From CAZGYE01 sp964530165 (GTDB taxonomy: Bacteria; Planctomycetota; Planctomycetia; Planctomycetales; Planctomycetaceae): a DNA stretch of 9,621 bases. Of the stretch, positions 7,624 to 9,621 are shown one piece after another; the first letter of the stretch is position 1, and every line of letters starts with the position of its first letter. The notes under the pieces were generated by a model. The model was not told the DNA's origin and did no database searches. It saw only the letters and a list, made by a program, of their open reading frames with translations. The stretch covers positions 1 through 9,621 of the forward strand of contig CAZGYE010000229.1 of NCBI GenBank assembly GCA_964530165.1, written 5' to 3'. The translations under genes were made by a program, and so were the position numbers.

Positions 7624-7684
7624 ACACAATCGGTAATACTTCAAAATATCACATTTCCCCCTTGACACAAACGGTAAATATACT
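7624..7684. repeat. Direct repeat pair upstream of higBA, resembling the cassette terminal repeat
   Basis: ACACAATCGGTAAT (from 7624) and ACACAAACGGTAAA (from 7665) are copies of one sequence in the same orientation, 41 bp (about four helical turns) apart. The inner nine bases of the second, CAAACGGTA (7668-7676), equal the inner part of the right terminal repeat (8106-8114). They may be HigA operators, transposase-binding sites, or relics of older element ends; the sequence alone cannot decide. Confidence 0.5.
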
Positions 7685-7696
7685 ATTCTTCCATTT

Positions 7697-8095
7697 CCCG
7701 CTGCCATCGACGACGCTTTCGGCAGTTGCGTCAACTACGGTCAGATCATCAAGAACTACGCGAACACCGAGCAGCCCGGCCGGTACGCCCCGCCTGACGT
7801 GGTTGCAACCGACCGTCGACGGGATACGGGGCGTGTCGGACCTCTGGACGATATGCACGTCACACATCGAGAGGAAGAATCTGACGATCCGCACGTTCGT
7901 CAAGCGGTTCGCTCGGCTGACGTTGTCCTTCTCCAAGAAGCTGGAAAACCTCTGGGCGGCGATCAACCTGCACTTGGCCCACTACAATTTCTGCCGGATT
8001 CACGGGACGCTGGGAATGCCGCCCACCCCGAAGGCCGGGGTGACGGACCGGACCACCTGTGGACGCTGGACGAGTTGCTCGATTACTCGTATTGA
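7697..8095 (+). pseudogene. IS1-like transposase remnant, 5'-truncated and frameshifted
   Basis: Only about the last 130 residues of a transposase survive, spread over two frames. The frame at 7697 gives AAIDDAFGSCVNYGQIIKNY and continues to about 7820. A second frame then reads SHIERKNLTIRTFVKRF and KLENLWAAINLHLAHYNF, carrying the conserved glutamate of the DDE triad in the IERKNLT motif, as in IS1-family enzymes. Near 8050 the tandem GGACCGGACC (8046-8055) looks like a 5-bp duplication that shifts the frame again; the first frame then resumes as DHLWTLDELLDYSY and stops with TGA at 8093-8095. The N-terminal half with the first catalytic aspartates is missing, and higBA occupies that position. 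The stop lies 10 nt from the right terminal repeat, as expected for the element's own transposase. It cannot encode an active enzyme. Confidence 0.85.
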
Positions 8096-8105
8096 GGAAA
8101 AAGTT

Positions 8106-8122
8106 CAAACGGTATCACTACC
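8106..8122. repeat. Right terminal inverted repeat of the cassette
   Basis: CAAACGGTATCACTACC, the exact reverse complement of the left end. It begins 10 nt after the transposase remnant's stop codon and is followed directly by the 8-bp target duplication. Confidence 0.92.
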
Positions 8123-8130
8123 AAGAGTCG
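8123..8130. repeat. Target-site duplication, right copy
   Basis: AAGAGTCG, identical to 5773-5780. It is also the first unit of the heptad array, showing that the element inserted exactly at the array's left edge. Confidence 0.85.
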
Positions 8131-8241
8131 AGAGTCGAGAGTCGAGAGTTGAGAGTTGAGAGTTGAGAGTTAAGAGTTGAGAGTTGAGAGTTAAGAGTTG
8201 AGAGTTAAGAGTCGAGAGTCTAGAGTCTAGAGTTGAGGATT
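8123..8241. repeat. Heptanucleotide tandem repeat array, 17 units
   Basis: Seventeen consecutive 7-bp units with no length slip. The consensus is GAGAGTT, with variants AAGAGTY, GAGAGTC and TAGAGTY and a diverged last unit GAGGATT. Variation falls almost only at unit positions 1 and 7. It resembles the short tandemly repeated heptanucleotides (STRR) described in cyanobacteria. Apparent reading frames through it are repeat artefacts (Ser-Thr-Leu-Asn-Ser-Gln type on the minus strand). Confidence 0.95.
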
Positions 8242-8253
8242 GAATGGAATGAT

Positions 8254-8317
8254 CTCTCAACTCTCGATGCTCAACTTTTTGGCTCTCAACTTTCAACCCT
8301 AGACTCTCAACTATACC
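8254..8317. repeat. Degenerate heptad array in inverted orientation, abutting punA
   Basis: About nine 7-bp units of CTCTCAA (the reverse complement of TTGAGAG, the same repeat read on the other strand): CTCTCAA, CTCTCGA, TGCTCAA, CTTTTTG, then after a one-base slip CTCTCAA, CTTTCAA, CCCTAGA, CTCTCAA, CTATACC. The last unit touches the ATG at 8318. Together with 8123-8241 and a 12-nt spacer it can form a long imperfect hairpin. No Shine-Dalgarno sequence is seen before the phosphorylase start. Confidence 0.8.
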
Positions 8318-9148
8318 ATGCTCCAACTGGCCGCACAGATTGCCGACGCCGTCGACCAAATACGCAAACACTGGGACCGCTCGCCTCGGATCGGTATTAT
8401 TCTGGGCACGGGCTTGGGCGATTTCGTCGAGCAGGTCGACAAGCAGGCCGTGTTGAGCTACGAACAGATTCCCCACTTTCCACGTTCGACGGCCCTCGGT
8501 CACAAAGGGCAGCTCGTGTGCGGCTCTCTGGCGGGCCTGCCTGTGGCGACCATGGAAGGCCGGTTTCACGCTTACGAAGGTTATTCGCTGGCACAGATCA
8601 CGTTGCCCGTTCGCGTGATGAAATCGCTGGGCATCGACCTGTTGATCGTTTCCAACGCCAGCGGCGCTGTGAATCCCAAATACTCCGTCGGCGACGTCAT
8701 GCTGATCGAGGACCACCTGAACCTGATGGGCGACAATCCGCTCGTCGGCGTCAACGACGATTCTCTCGGCCCGCGTTTTCCCGACCTCAGCCGGCCGTAC
8801 GATCCCGCGCTGATCGGGCGCGCGATGGAAATTGCTCGCCGCGAAAACTTCGTCGCCCACCGGGGCGTTTACGCGGCGGTGAAAGGACCCAACTACGAAA
8901 CACCGGCCGAGTACCGCTTTCTGCGCTTGATCGGGGCAGACGTCGTCGGCATGTCGACCGTGCCGGAAGTCATTGTCGCCGCTCATGCGGGGCTGCGAGT
9001 GGTGGCGATCTCGACCGTCACCAACGTTTGCCTGCCCGATGTGCTCAGACCCGTCAACGGACAGGAAATCATCGCCGCCGCCGCCAGCGCCGAACCGAAG
9101 GTGCGACAAATCGTGCTCGGTATTCTGGCCGATGAGGCCGCCCGGTAA
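8318..9148 (+). CDS. punA: Purine nucleoside phosphorylase (trimeric PNP family)
   Basis: A 276-residue cytoplasmic enzyme splitting purine nucleosides with phosphate into the free base and ribose 1-phosphate (purine salvage). The trimeric PNP/MTAP signature residues are present: the phosphate-binding loop ILGTGLGDF (28-36), GHKGQLVCG (61-69), the MEGRFHAYEGY block (79-89) with His84, SNASGAVN (112-119), GPNYETPAE (190-198) with the base-contacting Glu194, GMSTVPE (211-217), and STVTN ending at Asn236, the purine-recognition asparagine. Length is typical (about 270-290). The ATG at 8318 gives the normal N-terminus but lacks a visible ribosome-binding site and lies directly against the inverted heptad array. 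A probable cytidine deaminase remnant follows, suggesting an earlier nucleoside-salvage pair. The mobile cassette now separates this gene from the lipoprotein upstream, so its promoter should lie in 8123-8317 or inside the cassette. Confidence 0.93.
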   Translation: MLQLAAQIADAVDQIRKHWDRSPRIGIILGTGLGDFVEQVDKQAVLSYEQIPHFPRSTALGHKGQLVCGSLAGLPVATMEGRFHAYEGYSLAQITLPVRVMKSLGIDLLIVSNASGAVNPKYSVGDVMLIEDHLNLMGDNPLVGVNDDSLGPRFPDLSRPYDPALIGRAMEIARRENFVAHRGVYAAVKGPNYETPAEYRFLRLIGADVVGMSTVPEVIVAAHAGLRVVAISTVTNVCLPDVLRPVNGQEIIAAAASAEPKVRQIVLGILADEAAR

Positions 9149-9151
9149 CCA

Positions 9152-9289
9152 GTGGGCAGTCGGCAGTTCGCCGCCGAATTCTGTGAAGACCTCCCGATCC
9201 CGTTGGTCGGTGCCGACGACGAGGTCCGCGTCGTCGAAGTCGGTTTCCGCGGGCTGTTGCCGGGAACGTTCTTGCTTCCAAACTTGTGA
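9152..9289 (+). pseudogene. Probable C-terminal remnant of cytidine deaminase
   Basis: Starting 4 nt after the phosphorylase stop, one open frame of 45 codons (GTG 9152 to TGA 9287-9289) reads SRQFAAEFCEDLPIPLVG, later VRVVE, and finally GLLPGTFLLPNL. This matches the end of cytidine deaminase (CDA), where the zinc motif PCGxCRQ is followed by xxAEFC, a strand with a variable loop, and a LLPxAF ending. The preceding codons read Pro-Val-Gly-Ser-Arg-Gln, so both zinc cysteines are lost, and the whole N-terminal two thirds with the HAE motif is absent. It is therefore not a functional deaminase, and no ribosome-binding site is clear. The assignment is by eye from a short segment; a chance open frame is the alternative. 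Confidence 0.5.
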
Positions 9290-9493
9290 AACCGAACGCC
9301 AGCCCGCTCTCGTTTTGGTACAATCCCTGGTGCTGGTTTCAAAACTGGGAGAGCGAGTTTCCCGCCGAGCTGACAAAGCCCGCCGGTGGCAACCGGTGGG
9401 ACCCACGGGTTGCGACCCGTGGGCTTTCATGCGAAAACACGGCTCAGCAGGAGCTTCGCCCTGGCGCGATGAAAACTTGGTGTTGGCAGGAGT
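9290..9493. other. Non-coding gap between convergent genes
   Basis: No credible coding frame on either strand. It contains an imperfect inverted repeat (CGCTCTC 9305-9311 with GAGAGCG 9349-9355, plus TTTTG 9313-9317 with CAAAA 9340-9344) and the paired-hairpin repeat at 9375-9427. Nothing else was recognised. Confidence 0.6.
9375..9427. repeat. Paired-hairpin palindromic element (possible bidirectional terminator or REP-like repeat)
   Basis: An outer stem AAAGCC (9375-9380) / GGCTTT (9422-9427) can enclose two hairpins: CCGGT-GGCA-ACCGG (9383-9396) and the perfect 9-bp CCCACGGGT-TGCG-ACCCGTGGG (9402-9423). The second hairpin shares two bases with the outer stem. It lies between convergent genes, where terminators are expected, but only three Ts follow on either strand, so a dispersed extragenic palindrome is an equal possibility. 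Confidence 0.65.
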
Positions 9494-9621
9494 CTATGTT
9501 GTTGTGCCAGAATCGCGTTTGTTGTCCTCCGTGGGAGGTATATTTTCTTCGCTGACCATGCCACGGTCCAACTCAAACAGATCGCCGAGTTTCTCTTTCA
9601 GGAACTCGTCCAGTCCCAGAC
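9494..9621 (-). CDS. 3' end of an unidentified minus-strand gene (partial)
   Basis: From the window edge, the minus strand encodes an open C-terminus of 41 residues, beginning LGLDEFLKEKLGDLFELDRG, then MVSEENIPPT, and ending in a polar tail at TAG (9494-9496). The first half uses GC-ending codons like the neighbouring genes and looks like a helical domain end; the tail is charged and probably disordered. The family cannot be recognised from this much. It converges with the phosphorylase and the deaminase remnant. The start lies beyond the window. Confidence 0.6.
   Translation of the reverse strand, partial: LGLDEFLKEKLGDLFELDRGMVSEENIPPTEDNKRDSGTTT

Larger units (their letters stand above)
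5781..8122. mobile_element. IS1-like mobile cassette carrying a higBA toxin-antitoxin operon
   Basis: A 2342-bp unit with perfect 17-bp terminal inverted repeats (5781-5797 and 8106-8122) and an 8-bp direct duplication (AAGAGTCG) on both sides. The ends begin GGTAGTGATACC, similar in form to IS1 ends (GGTGATGCTGCC). Inside, from left to right, are the antitoxin and toxin genes (both minus strand), their promoter, and a 5'-truncated, frameshifted remnant of an IS1-like transposase (plus strand) whose stop lies 10 nt before the right repeat. The toxin-antitoxin operon occupies the space where the transposase's first half would be expected. With no complete transposase, the unit should be mobile only if one is supplied in trans. 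The ends and duplication are seen directly; family placement comes from the remnant protein; mobility in trans is inference. Confidence 0.85.

Noticed and set aside
7662..7684. Plus-strand promoter TTGACA...TATACT in front of the transposase remnant
   Set aside because: The spacer is only 11 nt, far below the 16-18 nt needed; the sequence is better explained as one of the direct repeats.
7593..8159. Single intact 188-codon plus-strand gene through the transposase tail
   Set aside because: Only its middle part resembles transposase. Its start lies in the higBA promoter region and its end runs into the heptad array past the right terminal repeat. It is a frameshifted remnant, not a gene.
8123..8241. 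CRISPR array
   Set aside because: Units are 7 bp and contiguous without spacers; no cas genes in the window.
9313..9325. Promoter-like TTTTGGTACAAT
   Set aside because: No -35 box at a suitable distance and no gene downstream on that strand.
8105..9430. Long minus-strand open frame (441 codons) over punA and the heptad array
   Set aside because: It is antisense to a well-supported phosphorylase, and its C-terminus is only translated heptad repeat (Ser-Thr-Leu-Asn-Ser-Gln). No family resemblance.
1..9621. tRNA, rRNA or riboswitch genes
   Set aside because: No cloverleaf, conserved rRNA segment or known riboswitch core was seen on either strand.

Overview
The window looks like a chromosomal piece of a Gram-negative, moderately high-GC bacterium, most probably a planctomycete or a relative. 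The evidence is an HpnH-type hopanoid radical SAM protein, a class II (metal-binding Cys) KdsA, a lipoprotein with a transglutaminase-like fold, and intergenic heptanucleotide repeats. The lineage is inferred, not proven.

Layout. hpnH (30-1082, minus) diverges from a four-gene plus-strand cluster: an enolase-superfamily enzyme (1168-2349), a diacylglycerol/sphingosine-kinase-like lipid kinase (2362-3252), kdsA (3252-4115) and a lipoprotein (4119-5774). Spacing within the cluster is 12 nt, a 1-nt stop/start overlap and 3 nt, so it is very likely one operon. Its recognisable members point to envelope lipid and lipopolysaccharide metabolism.

The main discovery is an apparently unannotated mobile cassette at 5781-8122 (2342 bp). 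It is bounded by 17-bp perfect terminal inverted repeats (GGTAGTGATACCGTTTG) and flanked by an 8-bp direct target duplication (AAGAGTCG). It carries a higBA-type toxin-antitoxin operon in place of most of a transposase; only a frameshifted C-terminal remnant of an IS1-like transposase survives next to the right end. Intact ends with a broken transposase suggest a non-autonomous cassette moved in trans. The antitoxin is an XRE-ImmA/IrrE protein with an unexplained C-terminal extension of about 90 residues, preceded by an internal ribosome-binding site and ATG.

The cassette landed at the edge of a 7-bp tandem repeat array (8123-8241, 17 units). This array is followed by a degenerate array of the same heptad in the opposite orientation that runs up to the start codon of a purine nucleoside phosphorylase (8318-9148). 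Other heptad-periodic tracts with different sequences occur at 1096-1116, 4112-4153 and perhaps 9151-9171, so 7-bp-period repeats recur at gene boundaries here. After the phosphorylase come a probable C-terminal remnant of a cytidine deaminase gene, a paired-hairpin repeat (9375-9427), and the 3' end of an unidentified minus-strand gene running off the window.
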